Notes: generated by a model from the letters alone, not told the origin. Positions 14,535-22,884 are shown, counted from the stretch's first letter. The stretch: DNA of 34,358 bases from Thermodesulfovibrionales bacterium (GCA_030019415.1 JASEEX010000021.1:1-34358); one strand, 5' to 3'. Made by a program: numbers and translations.

Positions 14535-15606
14535 CCTTTTATACGATTTACATGACTGGTTCTCGCCCCTGAATGTCTTCAGGTATATCACATTCAGGAC
14601 TTCCCTCGCCGTGCTTTCGGCAATATTTTTTTCTCTTGTATTAGGCCCTTGGATTATAGGGAGACTGAAGAAATTAAGTATGACCCAGCAGATAAGGGAT
14701 GATGGTCCAAAGACACATATAAACAAGGCAGGCACTCCTACAATGGGCGGGGTTCTCATTATTCTCTGTATACTCCTTTCGGTTTTTATGTGGGGAGACC
14801 TTAAAAATATGTATGTCTGGACCATGATTGTTTCACTCATGGGTTTTGGAGGTGTCGGCCTTGTTGATGATTATTTGAAGATCGTAAAGAAGAATCATAA
14901 AGGCCTCAGGGCATACCAAAAATTCGGGAGTCAGATATTCCTTGCGCTTCTAATCAGTATCTTCCTCTACATGAACCCGAAGGACCCGTATGCAGATGTT
15001 TTATGTGTCCCCTTTTTTAAGAAATGGCTCTTTGACCTCGGCTGGTTCTACATACCATTCTCAATAATTGTAATCGTAGGCTCATCGAATGCGGTCAACC
15101 TTACAGATGGTATAGATGGGCTTGCAACAGGGCTTGTTGCTGCAGCAGTCCTGGCCTGTGGCGTACTTGTTTATATCTCAGGACATAAGGGATTGGCCCA
15201 GTACCTTCATGTCCTTTACCTGCCTGGCACCGGAGAGTTGACTGTTTTTTGTGGTGCAATGTTTGGTGCCTCCCTCGGCTTCCTTTGGTATAACTCTTAT
15301 CCAGCAGATGTTTTTATGGGCGATGTGGGTTCCCTCGGACTCGGGGGTTCCCTCGGTACCCTTGCCGTAATAACAAAGCATGAGATAGTCCTTGCGGTAG
15401 TAGGTGGAATCTTTGTTATAGAGACAATCTCTGTCATGCTGCAGGTGGCATCCTTCAGACTTACTGGTAAAAAGGTGTTTAAGATGGCGCCTATCCATCA
15501 TCACTTTGAATTAAAAGGGTGGCCTGAACCAAAGGTGATTGTGAGATTCTGGATAGTCGGAATAATGTTGGCTTTATTAAGCCTTGCAACTTTGAAGGTG
15601 AGATGA
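14524..15606 (+). CDS. mraY: Phospho-MurNAc-pentapeptide transferase MraY
   Basis: 360 residues, standard length, with about ten membrane helices. MraY transfers phospho-MurNAc-pentapeptide to undecaprenyl phosphate at the inner face of the membrane, making lipid I. Signature segments: GPKTHINKAGTPTMGG, the Asp pair in GLVDDYLK, NAVNLTDGIDGLATG, NSYPADVFMGDVGSLGLGG and the histidine motif MAPIHHHFELKGW. GAGAGGGAG about 14 nt upstream may be the ribosome site. Its stop overlaps the start of dacA. GC and codon use return to the cluster norm here after the murF-ddl cassette. Confidence 0.96.
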   Translation: MLYSLLYDLHDWFSPLNVFRYITFRTSLAVLSAIFFSLVLGPWIIGRLKKLSMTQQIRDDGPKTHINKAGTPTMGGVLIILCILLSVFMWGDLKNMYVWTMIVSLMGFGGVGLVDDYLKIVKKNHKGLRAYQKFGSQIFLALLISIFLYMNPKDPYADVLCVPFFKKWLFDLGWFYIPFSIIVIVGSSNAVNLTDGIDGLATGLVAAAVLACGVLVYISGHKGLAQYLHVLYLPGTGELTVFCGAMFGASLGFLWYNSYPADVFMGDVGSLGLGGSLGTLAVITKHEIVLAVVGGIFVIETISVMLQVASFRLTGKKVFKMAPIHHHFELKGWPEPKVIVRFWIVGIMLALLSLATLKVR

Positions 15607-16679
15607 AAAACAGTAGTCAGAATACAGTAGTCAGTAGTCAGGAAAGGCATAAAGGATATCTATTTATTCTTCTACTGTTTACTGTTTACTGTTTACTGTT
15701 TACTGTCGCTTATGCTGATGAGATTCATCCCCGGGCCGCAGTCGTGATGGATGCATCAACGGGGAGGATCCTGTATGCGAAAAATCCGAATCTCAGGCTT
15801 CCTCCAGCAAGTACAACAAAGCTGATGGCAGCAATAGTAGCCATAGAGAAGGCAGACCTTTCGGATGTTATAAGGGTAAGCAAAAATGCCTCTCGTGCCT
15901 CTCCTTTAAAGGCTGGCTTCGAAGAAGGGGATGAGGTAACGGTTGAGACACTTCTTTATGCTGCACTACTGGAGTCTGCAAATGATGCTGCTGTTGCCTT
16001 AGCAGAAGCGGTGGCTGGTTCTGAGAAAAGGTTTGTCCATCTCATGAATAGAAAGGCGATTGCTATTGGGTTAAAGGATACTAAGTTCATAAACTCCAGT
16101 GGGCTTCCTGGCCCTGGCCAGTATATCACTGCATTTGATTTGTCAAAGATAATGAGGTATGCCCTTAGATATCCCAAACTGAAAGAGATAATTGGAACCC
16201 GTGTGGCAGGGGTCTCGACAGAAAAGGGAAATGACTTGTTTCTAAAAAACACAAACAGGCTTTTATGGTCTGATGAAGACCTTATAGGAGGAAAGACGGG
16301 ATATACACGTAGGGCAAGGCATTGTTTTGTATGTGCTGCTGAACGAGAGAAGGAGATAGCTATCGTTGCCCTCCTCGGGAGCCCAAGTAGAGAGGATCTC
16401 TGGAAAGAAACGGAGGAATTAATTGGCAAGGGATTCCAGATAATGGCGAATAAAGAAGAGCCTGTCATCTATTTTACAAAGTCAGATTATGACTCCTTTA
16501 ATCTGAAAAGGGCATCCTATAAAAAAAGTTTAAAGTTTAAAGTTAAAAGTTCAAAGTTAAAGGAAAAGACAAAATTTGCAAAGAAAAAGGGTAAGGTGAA
16601 GACAGTTGCAAAGATTAAAAACAAGAAAGGGAAGAATTACAGGGTTGTAAAGAAAGGTGGGGATGGAAATAAGGGATAA
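15603..16679 (+). CDS. dacA: D-Ala-D-Ala carboxypeptidase (PBP5/DacA type)
   Basis: 358-residue serine carboxypeptidase that removes the terminal D-Ala from periplasmic peptidoglycan. Motifs of the S11 family: STTK (70-73), SAN (125-127) and KTG (231-233). Signal peptide about residues 18-38, with cleavage after AYA likely. The C-terminus after 300 is very lysine-rich (KFKVKSSKLKEKTKF onward) and replaces the usual PBP5 C-terminal domain. Three heptamer arrays are translated: residues 3-14 (SSQNTVVSSQE), the hydrophobic core of the signal peptide (FTVYCLLFTV), and residues near 310-320. A carboxypeptidase between mraY and murD is not part of the usual dcw order. The ATG overlaps the mraY stop; the end overlaps murD by 17 nt. 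Confidence 0.93.
   Translation: MKNSSQNTVVSSQERHKGYLFILLLFTVYCLLFTVAYADEIHPRAAVVMDASTGRILYAKNPNLRLPPASTTKLMAAIVAIEKADLSDVIRVSKNASRASPLKAGFEEGDEVTVETLLYAALLESANDAAVALAEAVAGSEKRFVHLMNRKAIAIGLKDTKFINSSGLPGPGQYITAFDLSKIMRYALRYPKLKEIIGTRVAGVSTEKGNDLFLKNTNRLLWSDEDLIGGKTGYTRRARHCFVCAAEREKEIAIVALLGSPSREDLWKETEELIGKGFQIMANKEEPVIYFTKSDYDSFNLKRASYKKSLKFKVKSSKLKEKTKFAKKKGKVKTVAKIKNKKGKNYRVVKKGGDGNKG
15611..15645. repeat. Heptamer array at dacA start, 5 units CAGTAGT
   Basis: CAGTAGT, CAGAATA, CAGTAGT, CAGTAGT, CAGGAAA in perfect 7-nt register, starting in the third codon of dacA. Encodes the polar N-terminal extension ahead of the signal peptide. Confidence 0.85.
15673..15707. repeat. Heptamer array forming the DacA signal peptide core
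   Basis: Four exact TACTGTT units and a fifth TACTGTC. In this frame it reads FTVYCLLFTV, the hydrophobic stretch needed for export, so the repeat has become a functional part of the protein. Confidence 0.92.
16525..16559. repeat. Heptamer array in dacA 3' region, AAAGTTA type
   Basis: Units AAAGTTT, AAAGTTT, AAAGTTA, AAAGTTC, AAAGTTA. Encodes part of the lysine-rich tail. Similar units occur in murD (17407), at murC/murB and at murB/ftsQ. Confidence 0.9.
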
Positions 16680-18153
16680 AAAAGTGACGGTTGTGGGCCT
16701 CGGCAGGAGCGGTATAGGAGCAGCAAATCTACTCTCTGAAATCGGGTCAGAAGTGACAGTAACAGACAGCAAAACAGAAGACGGGCTTAAGGATTTTATA
16801 GCGAGGCTTAACCCTTCAGTTAGGCTTGCTCTGGAAGGACACCCCGAGGACTTATTCGTATCAACTGATATGTTAGTCGTAAGCCCGGGGGTCCCTCTCG
16901 ACATTTTACCTATATCAAAAGCAAAGGAAAAAAGGATCCCCATAATTGGGGAGCTCGAGCTGGCATACCAGATAATTCGAAATTCGAAATTCGAAATTCG
17001 AAACTCGAAACTCCTTGCTGTCACAGGGACAAATGGAAAATCAACAACAACGACCCTCCTTAACTTAATTCTCAGAAAGGGTGGTTTCAGAACAATCATC
17101 GGAGGGAATATAGGGAGTGCACTGACTGAGGAGATACTAAAATTAGTCAAGAGTCAGGAGTCATCCGCCTCAGGCGGAGTCAGTAGTCAAAAGACTCTCG
17201 ACTATATTGTTGCTGAGGTGTCGAGCTTTCAGCTCGAGTCGATAAAGGATTTTAGGCCAAAAGTAGCTGCGATACTCAATATTACACCTGACCACCTTGA
17301 CAGATACCATTCACTCGAAGAGTACATGGATGCAAAGGCAAGGATATTTGAAAACCAGAGGGAAGATGATTTCCTGGTGCTTAATGCGGATGATCCGGTA
17401 ATAATGAAAGTTAAAAGTGAGAAGTTGAAAGTTAAAAGTGAAAGGCCAAGAGTTCTTTACTTCAGTCGGAAACAAGAGGTTAATGGTGTTTATTTCAAAG
17501 ATGGAGGAATCTGTTGCAATTTGCCCCCAATGACGGGGATAGTCCCGATTCTACCGCCTTTGGCCGGTAAATCTGGGACAGTCCCCTCTGCCCCTTTGCC
17601 CCTGATAAGGGCTGATGAGATAAAGATAAAGGGAGTCCATAACCTGGAGAATGCCATGGCCGCTTCAGCTATGGCTCTCCTTGCAGACTGCCCCTTGGAT
17701 GCAGTGATAGATTCATTGAGGGAATTTCATGGGCTTGAGCACAGGCTTGAATTTGTCAGAGAGATAAACGGTGTCAGGTATTTTAATGATTCAAAGGGAA
17801 CGAATGTCGGTGCGGTAACCAAGTCACTTGGAAGCTTTACGGAGCCGATTATCCTGATTGCAGGGGGCAGGGATAAGTCAGGAGATTTCTCGCCCTTGAG
17901 GGATTTAGTAAAAGAAAAGGTGAAGGCCCTTGTACTTATTGGTGAGGCTGGTGAAAAGATAAAGAGGTCACTCGGAGACCTTACAGAGACAGTCATGGCT
18001 AAGGACTTAAAAGAGTCTGTAAATATATCACGCAATATGGCAGTAAAAGGTAATGTTATCCTCCTTTCTCCTGCATGTGCCAGTTTTGATATGTTCTTGG
18101 ATTTTGAGGACAGGGGAAAGCAGTTTAAGAAGATAGTAATGGAGATGACGTGA
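16663..18153 (+). CDS. murD: UDP-MurNAc-L-Ala:D-Glu ligase MurD with repeat inserts
   Basis: Adds D-glutamate to UDP-MurNAc-L-Ala in the cytoplasm. Motifs: VVGLGRSGIGAA near the N-terminus, P-loop VTGTNGKSTT, EVSSFQLE, NITPDHLDRY, HNLENAMAA, FNDSKGTNVGA and IAGGRDKSGDF. At 496 residues it is about 45 longer than usual. The surplus comes from four repeats: 16974-17015 immediately before the P-loop strand, 17145-17198, 17407-17441 and 17535-17586. I take the ATG at 16663, preceded by AAAGG with a short spacer, over the GTG at 16657. It overlaps dacA by 17 nt and ftsW by 1 nt. All catalytic parts are intact. Confidence 0.94.
   Translation: MEIRDKKVTVVGLGRSGIGAANLLSEIGSEVTVTDSKTEDGLKDFIARLNPSVRLALEGHPEDLFVSTDMLVVSPGVPLDILPISKAKEKRIPIIGELELAYQIIRNSKFEIRNSKLLAVTGTNGKSTTTTLLNLILRKGGFRTIIGGNIGSALTEEILKLVKSQESSASGGVSSQKTLDYIVAEVSSFQLESIKDFRPKVAAILNITPDHLDRYHSLEEYMDAKARIFENQREDDFLVLNADDPVIMKVKSEKLKVKSERPRVLYFSRKQEVNGVYFKDGGICCNLPPMTGIVPILPPLAGKSGTVPSAPLPLIRADEIKIKGVHNLENAMAASAMALLADCPLDAVIDSLREFHGLEHRLEFVREINGVRYFNDSKGTNVGAVTKSLGSFTEPIILIAGGRDKSGDFSPLRDLVKEKVKALVLIGEAGEKIKRSLGDLTETVMAKDLKESVNISRNMAVKGNVILLSPACASFDMFLDFEDRGKQFKKIVMEMT
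16974..17015. repeat. Heptamer array in murD, 6 units of AATTCGA type
   Basis: Four exact AATTCGA units, then AACTCGA and AACTCCT. Encodes IRNSKFEIRNSK directly ahead of the P-loop strand. Same unit as the murE array at 10559-10593. Confidence 0.95.
17145..17198. repeat. Heptamer array in murD interrupted by a palindrome
   Basis: Units AGTCAAG, AGTCAGG, AGTCA-, then the palindrome TCCGCCTCAGGCGGA (17164-17178), then AGTCAGT, AGTCAAA, AGACTCT. The palindrome is identical to the one in murE at 9384-9398 and appears to have landed inside an existing array. Confidence 0.88.
17407..17441. repeat. Heptamer array in murD, AAAGTTA/AAAGTGA units
   Basis: Units AAAGTTA, AAAGTGA, GAAGTTG, AAAGTTA, AAAGTGA. 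Encodes MKVKSEKLKVKSE, a lysine-rich loop with period 7. Confidence 0.9.
17535..17586. repeat. Imperfect 22-bp palindrome inside murD
   Basis: Arms at 17535-17556 and 17565-17586 (GGGGATAGTCCC on the left, GGGACAGTCCCC on the right) with an 8-nt loop and several mismatches. Translated as a Pro/Gly-rich insert (TGIVPILPPLAGKSGTVP). A third type of small repeat in the same gene. Confidence 0.75.
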
Positions 18154-19346
18154 TGGATAAATATGACAAATGGCTTCTATTCATCACTCTTGTTCTTATA
18201 GTCTTTGGCGCCCTCATGATATACAGCTCAACCTCTGTTATCACACCTGCCCTTGCAAAGAAAGGAATTACTGAATTTTATTACTTCAAGAGGCATATAT
18301 TTACAATCCTTATAGGATTCGGCTTTATGTTTCTTGCCTATAGGATGAGTCTCTCTTATCTCAAGAAGATGGCTATCCCCCTTCTGATTTTTTCTTTTGT
18401 GCTATTATTACTTGTTTTCCTACCCGGTATTGGTGTTACTGCTGGGGGTGCAGAGAGATGGATAAAACTCTGGCCTTCGACCTTCCAACCGTCAGAGCTT
18501 GTAAAGCTCTCCATGGTCATATTCCTCGCAGGGTACTTGTCAGCACTTGGCTATAGGGCAGATAGTTTCGCATCTTTTATAAAACCCATTTTTATCATGA
18601 TAATATTCCAGGCAGTTATTCTCAAGCAGCCAGACTTCGGGGCTGTTATGAGCCTTACATTTCTCACATTCGCAATGCTCTTTCTTTCAGGAACGAGGCT
18701 CAGATATCTCTTTTTCCTTTCTGCGCCTGCCCTCCTGATACTGTACAAACTCATTATGGAACCTTACCGCCTCAGAAGGGTGATGTCCTTTCTTGACCCG
18801 TGGAAGGATCCCCAGGGCAGTGGTTTCCAGCTTGTGCAGTCCTTTATTGCCTTCGGCAGCGGAGGCCTGACAGGTGTTGGTCTCGGCGGTTCCAAACAGA
18901 AATTATCTTACCTACCTGAGTCACACACAGATTTTATCTTTTCTATTATCGGGGAAGAGTTCGGTTTTATAGGCGTCTTAATTGTTATGGCCCTTTTTCT
19001 GCTCTTATTCATCAGGGGTATATCTATTGCAAATAAGACAAAGGACGGGTTTGCCTATCACTTAGCGGTAGGACTTTCACTGATGATCTCCATACAGGCC
19101 CTCATCAACTTCGCTGTTGCCGCAGGCATGGTGCCTACAAAGGGGTTACCACTACCATTTATCAGTTATGGCGGGTCATCTCTCCTTGTGAATATGGCTG
19201 CTATCGGAATACTCCTTAATATATCAAGGGGAAATGATAATGGAGATATGGAGGGCTTAAACAAAAAGACGTTTGCGCGGAGGAAGGCAAAAAAGGGTAT
19301 TTATAACGATTCACGATTCACGATTCACGGTTTACGGACGATATGA
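18153..19346 (+). CDS. ftsW: Septal peptidoglycan polymerase FtsW
   Basis: SEDS-family membrane protein, 397 residues from the ATG at 18153 with about ten helices. It polymerises lipid II at the septum together with FtsI. Typical segments: GALMIYSSTSV in the first helix, GGAERWIKLWPSTFQPSELVK, KQPDFGAV, GVGLGGSKQKLSYLPESHTDFIFSIIGEE and LPFISYGGSSLLVNMAAIG. GGAG at 18141-18144 is well placed for 18153, so I prefer it to the GTG at 18150. The last residues (NDSRFTIHGLRTI) are written by a heptamer array that also occupies the position of the murG ribosome site. Confidence 0.95.
   Translation: MDKYDKWLLFITLVLIVFGALMIYSSTSVITPALAKKGITEFYYFKRHIFTILIGFGFMFLAYRMSLSYLKKMAIPLLIFSFVLLLLVFLPGIGVTAGGAERWIKLWPSTFQPSELVKLSMVIFLAGYLSALGYRADSFASFIKPIFIMIIFQAVILKQPDFGAVMSLTFLTFAMLFLSGTRLRYLFFLSAPALLILYKLIMEPYRLRRVMSFLDPWKDPQGSGFQLVQSFIAFGSGGLTGVGLGGSKQKLSYLPESHTDFIFSIIGEEFGFIGVLIVMALFLLLFIRGISIANKTKDGFAYHLAVGLSLMISIQALINFAVAAGMVPTKGLPLPFISYGGSSLLVNMAAIGILLNISRGNDNGDMEGLNKKTFARRKAKKGIYNDSRFTIHGLRTI
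19306..19340. repeat. Heptamer array at the ftsW/murG junction, ACGATTC
   Basis: Three ACGATTC units, then ACGGTTT and ACGGACG, ending 2 nt before the murG ATG. It encodes the FtsW tail and leaves no recognisable Shine-Dalgarno sequence for murG, which must depend on coupling to ftsW translation. Confidence 0.9.
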
Positions 19347-20449
19347 GGGTGATAATAGCAGGGGGAGGGACAGGAGGACATCTTTTCCCGGGACTGGCGA
19401 TAGCTGAAGAGTTCAAAAATAGAGATGGCGGGACAGAGATAATATTTGTTGGAACAGAGTGTGGTATAGAGGCAAGGATGGTACCGAGGGAGGGATATAC
19501 AATAAAGTTTTTGAGGGCAGAAGGTGTGGTGGGTGTATCAGCTCTCAAGAAGATAAAGGCAATAATGAAGACGTTTCTTTCCATCATAGATTCTTACAAG
19601 ATCATCAAGATGGTGAAGCCTGCTATAGTGATAGGTGTTGGTGGATACGCATCAGGGGTGATTATGCTTATATCATCTCTAATGTCAATACCAACTATGA
19701 TACTCGAACAGAATTGCATACCAGGACTTACGAATAGAGTCCTCGGGAGATTCGTAAGGGCCATTTGCATAACTTATCAAGAGAGTATCCCTTTCTTTCC
19801 AAAGGCAAAGACCTTCCTTACAGGTAACCCTGTCAGGAGGCATATACTCAAGGGTAGCAGTGAGTCTGGATATAGGCTTTTTTTCCTCGAAAGGGGTTTA
19901 TTTACTGTCTTTGTCTTTGGAGGTAGTTTGGGAGCAAGGAGTATTAACATGGCGGTTGTAGATTCCCTTAGCTATATGCATAACTTGAGAGATAAGATTC
20001 AGTTCCTTCATCAGACAGGTATGAGAGACTATGAAAATGTCAGGGATGCCTACAGGAGGCTTGGGTTCAAAGGGACGGTCACACCTTTTATATATCAAAT
20101 GAGTGAGGCTTATGCTGTCGCTGATATAGTAATCTCAAGGGCTGGGGCAACAACTCTTGCAGAACTGACCGCTCTCGGAAAGCCGGCCATTTTAATCCCT
20201 TATCCCTATGCAGCCGGACACCATCAAGAATTGAATGCGAGGAAACTCCTCGAGATGGGTGCAGCGAGGATGGTACCTGACAGTGAACTTAGCGGTGAAT
20301 CCCTTGCCCATAGCATAGGGGAGCTTTATGAGAATGAGACGATCAGGGCAGAGATGCGAAAGAATAGCAGGGCCCTCGGAAGACCTGAGGCATGTGCTAA
20401 GGTAGTCGATATAGCAATGAGCCTCCTTAAAAATAGTTATAAGTTATAA
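19343..20449 (+). CDS. murG: Lipid II synthase MurG (GlcNAc transferase)
   Basis: 368 residues, family length. Transfers GlcNAc from UDP-GlcNAc to lipid I at the inner membrane face. Motifs: GGGTGGHLFPGLAIAEE at the N-terminus, GVGGYASG, EQNCIPGLTNR, FGGSLGARSIN, LHQTG, SRAGATTLAELTALGKPAILIPYPYA and HHQELNAR. Start ATG at 19343 overlaps the ftsW stop. The stop codon and last residues (NSYKL) lie in the heptamer array at 20435-20476. Confidence 0.95.
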   Translation: MRVIIAGGGTGGHLFPGLAIAEEFKNRDGGTEIIFVGTECGIEARMVPREGYTIKFLRAEGVVGVSALKKIKAIMKTFLSIIDSYKIIKMVKPAIVIGVGGYASGVIMLISSLMSIPTMILEQNCIPGLTNRVLGRFVRAICITYQESIPFFPKAKTFLTGNPVRRHILKGSSESGYRLFFLERGLFTVFVFGGSLGARSINMAVVDSLSYMHNLRDKIQFLHQTGMRDYENVRDAYRRLGFKGTVTPFIYQMSEAYAVADIVISRAGATTLAELTALGKPAILIPYPYAAGHHQELNARKLLEMGAARMVPDSELSGESLAHSIGELYENETIRAEMRKNSRALGRPEACAKVVDIAMSLLKNSYKL

Positions 20450-20476
20450 GTTATAAGTGATGAGTGGAAAGTGAGA
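20435..20476. repeat. Heptamer array at the murG stop, AGTTATA type
   Basis: AGTTATA three times, then AGTGATG, AGTGGAA, AGTGAGA, in register. Provides the murG stop codon (20447-20449) and the first half of the murG-murC spacer. Confidence 0.88.
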
Positions 20477-20501
20477 ATACAGAAGACAGGCAATAAACCC
20501 G

Positions 20502-20526
20502 TTACGCATTACGCATTACGCGTTAC
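20502..20526. repeat. Heptamer array before murC, TTACGCA type
   Basis: TTACGCA, TTACGCA, TTACGCG, TTAC. With the preceding array it makes up most of the 94-nt murG-murC spacer, the longest gap in the right half of the cluster. Confidence 0.85.
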
Positions 20527-20543
20527 TTTTTTAGGTGAGCATC

Positions 20544-21965
20544 GTGTTTGAGAGATACAGGGTAATACATTTTGTCGGGATAGGCGGCATAGGAATGTCA
20601 GGTATTGCGGAGGTGCTTCATAACCTCGGCTATGAGGTTACGGGGTCCGATCTAAAGGATTCAGAGACGACAAGAAGATTGAGGGGTTTAGGTATAAAGG
20701 TCTATATTGGACATGTAGCAGAAAATATAGATGATGCCCATGTAGTTGTCGTCTCCTCAGCTGTTTCGGGCCATAATCCTGAAGTCGTTGAGGCAAAGAG
20801 AAGGTCTATCCCTGTAATACCTCGTGCAGAGATGCTTGCAGAGCTGGCAAGGCTTAAATACGGGATACTCGTTGCTGGGGCCCATGGAAAGACGACAACA
20901 ACATCCTTAATATCTACGATCCTTGCCTATGCTGGTTTCGACCCTACGGTTATTATAGGAGGAAGACTAAAGGCAACAGCCAGCAATGCAAGATTAGGTC
21001 AGGGAGAATTCCTTGTTGCGGAGGCTGATGAAAGCGATGGTTCATTTCTGAAACTTTCTCCAACGATAGCAATTGCAACAAGCATAGACAGGGAACACAT
21101 AGATTTCTTCAAGACAATGGATTCTTTGAAAGAGGCCTTCCTCTCTTTCTTGAATAAGATTCCCTTTTATGGTGTATCAATAGTCTGTATTGAGAACGAG
21201 CATTTGCGCGCACTTCTATCATCCCTCCACAGAAGGTACATCACCTATGGATTTGGCAGTGGAGCAGAAATTTATGCGAAAAATATCAGAAAAGGTTTTA
21301 TGTCAGTTAGCTTTGAAGCAATCTATAAAGGCATGGACATAGGCAATTTCGAGCTTCCCCTGTCAGGAGAGCATAATGTCCTTAATAGCCTGGCTGCTAT
21401 AGGAGTGGCTTTAGAACTACAGATAGATATACCAACAATAAGGGAGGCCCTGAGGAGATTTGGAGGTATACAGAGGAGATTCGAATTTAAGGGCGAGGTA
21501 AAGGGAATAAAGGTATTTGATGACTATGGTCACCACCCCACAGAGATAAAGGCAACCCTGAAGGCTGCCAAGGAAGGACTCCTTCTTAAAACTCAAAACT
21601 CAAAACTCAAAACTCAAAAGTGTGGAAGACTATTTGTCATATTCCAACCTCATAGGTATACGAGGACAAGAGACCTGATGGATGAGTTTTCTACTTCTTT
21701 CAATGATGCAGATTCTCTCATCCTTCTGGATATTTATCCTGCAGGGGAGAGACCTATAGATGGCGTTAGTTCATCAACCTTATTTGAGGGGATTAAAAAA
21801 GCAGGTCATAACAGTGTTGTGTACATAGAAGATGGGAAAGATGCAATAAAACATATTACATCAATTATGAGGAGAGGTGATATTCTTCTTACCCTCGGAG
21901 CGGGTGATGTATGGAAGATAGGCGATGAAATACTTAATAAGTTAAAAGTGAAAAGTGAAGAGTGA
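20544..21965 (+). CDS. murC: UDP-MurNAc:L-Ala ligase MurC
   Basis: 473 residues from GTG at 20544. Catalyses the first amino acid addition (L-Ala) to UDP-MurNAc. Motifs: HFVGIGGIGMSGIAEVL, SSAVSGHNPEV, P-loop VAGAHGKTTTTSL, ADESDGSFLKL, REHIDFF, HNVLNSLAAIG, RRFEFKG, DDYGHHPTEI and FQPHRYTRTRDL. The GTG at 20535 is also open, but AGGTGA (20533-20538) and the family N-terminus favour 20544. A heptamer array inserts KTQNSKLKTQ just before the strand leading to FQPHRYTR. Overlaps murB by 11 nt. Confidence 0.95.
   Translation: MFERYRVIHFVGIGGIGMSGIAEVLHNLGYEVTGSDLKDSETTRRLRGLGIKVYIGHVAENIDDAHVVVVSSAVSGHNPEVVEAKRRSIPVIPRAEMLAELARLKYGILVAGAHGKTTTTSLISTILAYAGFDPTVIIGGRLKATASNARLGQGEFLVAEADESDGSFLKLSPTIAIATSIDREHIDFFKTMDSLKEAFLSFLNKIPFYGVSIVCIENEHLRALLSSLHRRYITYGFGSGAEIYAKNIRKGFMSVSFEAIYKGMDIGNFELPLSGEHNVLNSLAAIGVALELQIDIPTIREALRRFGGIQRRFEFKGEVKGIKVFDDYGHHPTEIKATLKAAKEGLLLKTQNSKLKTQKCGRLFVIFQPHRYTRTRDLMDEFSTSFNDADSLILLDIYPAGERPIDGVSSSTLFEGIKKAGHNSVVYIEDGKDAIKHITSIMRRGDILLTLGAGDVWKIGDEILNKLKVKSEE
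21588..21615. repeat. Heptamer array in murC, 4 exact AAAACTC units
   Basis: Four perfect AAAACTC units followed by a degenerate AAAAGTG. Translated as KTQNSKLKTQ within the C-terminal domain of MurC. Confidence 0.93.
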
Positions 21966-21971
21966 AAAGTT
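21937..21971. repeat. Heptamer array spanning the murC stop and murB start
   Basis: ATAAGTT, AAAAGTG, AAAAGTG, AAGAGTG, AAAAGTT. The murB GTG start (21955) and the murC TGA stop (21963-21965) are both built from repeat units, so the coupling of the two genes is set by the array. Confidence 0.88.
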
Positions 21972-22884
21972 AAAAGATATATTTTCTGGAGACCTCTTTA
22001 AAGGTGAAACGAGATTTATGGAGCCCATGATGAACCATACATCGCTAAGGATAGGAGGGCCTGCGGATGTCTTTGTCATACCTCGAGATTTCCCCTCCCT
22101 AAAAAATATTTTGGTTATCTTGAAAAAAAGGGGGATACCCTTTTTGCCTCTGGGTGGTGGAACAAATGTCTTAGTGAGAGATGGAGGCATAGAGGGGGTT
22201 GTTATATCCCTCAAGTCTTTCAGAAAGATCGAAATCTTGAGTGAGGATAAGGTGAATGTAAAAGTATATGTTGAGGCAGGGACACCCGTTCAGAGGCTTG
22301 TGAACTTCTCGAGGGAGAAGGGTTATTCAGGTATAGAGGGCCTTGCAGGTATACCAGGCTTTGTCGGTGGAGCAATCTGTGGAAATGCAGGGGCCTTTGG
22401 CTATGAGATGAAAGATGTGCTTATCTCAGTTTCGATAATGGATGCCGAGGGTAGGGTCGAGAGGTTAAGGGAGAAGGATATTGACTTTGGATACAGAAAG
22501 TCAAGTATTTCCTCAACTGAACTGCTTCTCAGTGCAGAGATAATACTCGAGAAGGATAAAGAGGAATACGTTTCTGCGAGGATAGAGGATTTCTTAAAGA
22601 GGAAATGGGAGAGCCAGCCTATCTCGGAATCATCTGCCGGCTGTGTATTTAAAAACCCTCACGGATTATCTGCAGGGATGTTGATAGATGAGGCAGGATG
22701 CAAGGGTATGAGAATCGGTGATGTTGAGGTAAGCAGCATCCATGCGAGTTTCTTTATAAATAAGGGTAGGGCGAGGGCCTCTGATTTTATCAGACTCATG
22801 GAGGAGGTTACTCAAAGGGTTAAGAAGAGATTCGGCATCCTGCTCGAACCGGAGATAAGGATAGTAGGGAGAAATGAAGTTTAA
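21955..22884 (+). CDS. murB: UDP-N-acetylenolpyruvoylglucosamine reductase MurB
   Basis: 309 residues. FAD enzyme reducing UDP-GlcNAc-enolpyruvate to UDP-MurNAc with NADPH. Motifs: HTSLRIGGPADVFVIP, FAD-binding LPLGGGTNVLVRDGG, GIPGFVGGAICGNAGAFG, FGYRKSS, SSAGCVFKNP carrying the proton-donor serine, and LEPEIRIVG. The sequence is of the shorter type II kind. Start is GTG at 21955 inside a heptamer array; no later start precedes the conserved region convincingly. Overlaps murC and ftsQ by 11 nt each. Confidence 0.94.
   Translation: MKSEKLKDIFSGDLFKGETRFMEPMMNHTSLRIGGPADVFVIPRDFPSLKNILVILKKRGIPFLPLGGGTNVLVRDGGIEGVVISLKSFRKIEILSEDKVNVKVYVEAGTPVQRLVNFSREKGYSGIEGLAGIPGFVGGAICGNAGAFGYEMKDVLISVSIMDAEGRVERLREKDIDFGYRKSSISSTELLLSAEIILEKDKEEYVSARIEDFLKRKWESQPISESSAGCVFKNPHGLSAGMLIDEAGCKGMRIGDVEVSSIHASFFINKGRARASDFIRLMEEVTQRVKKRFGILLEPEIRIVGRNEV

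Noticed and set aside
16557-17150. Minus-strand frame of 197 codons across dacA/murD
   Set aside because: It lies opposite conserved MurD motifs, has no ribosome site or family resemblance, and is kept open partly by repeats.
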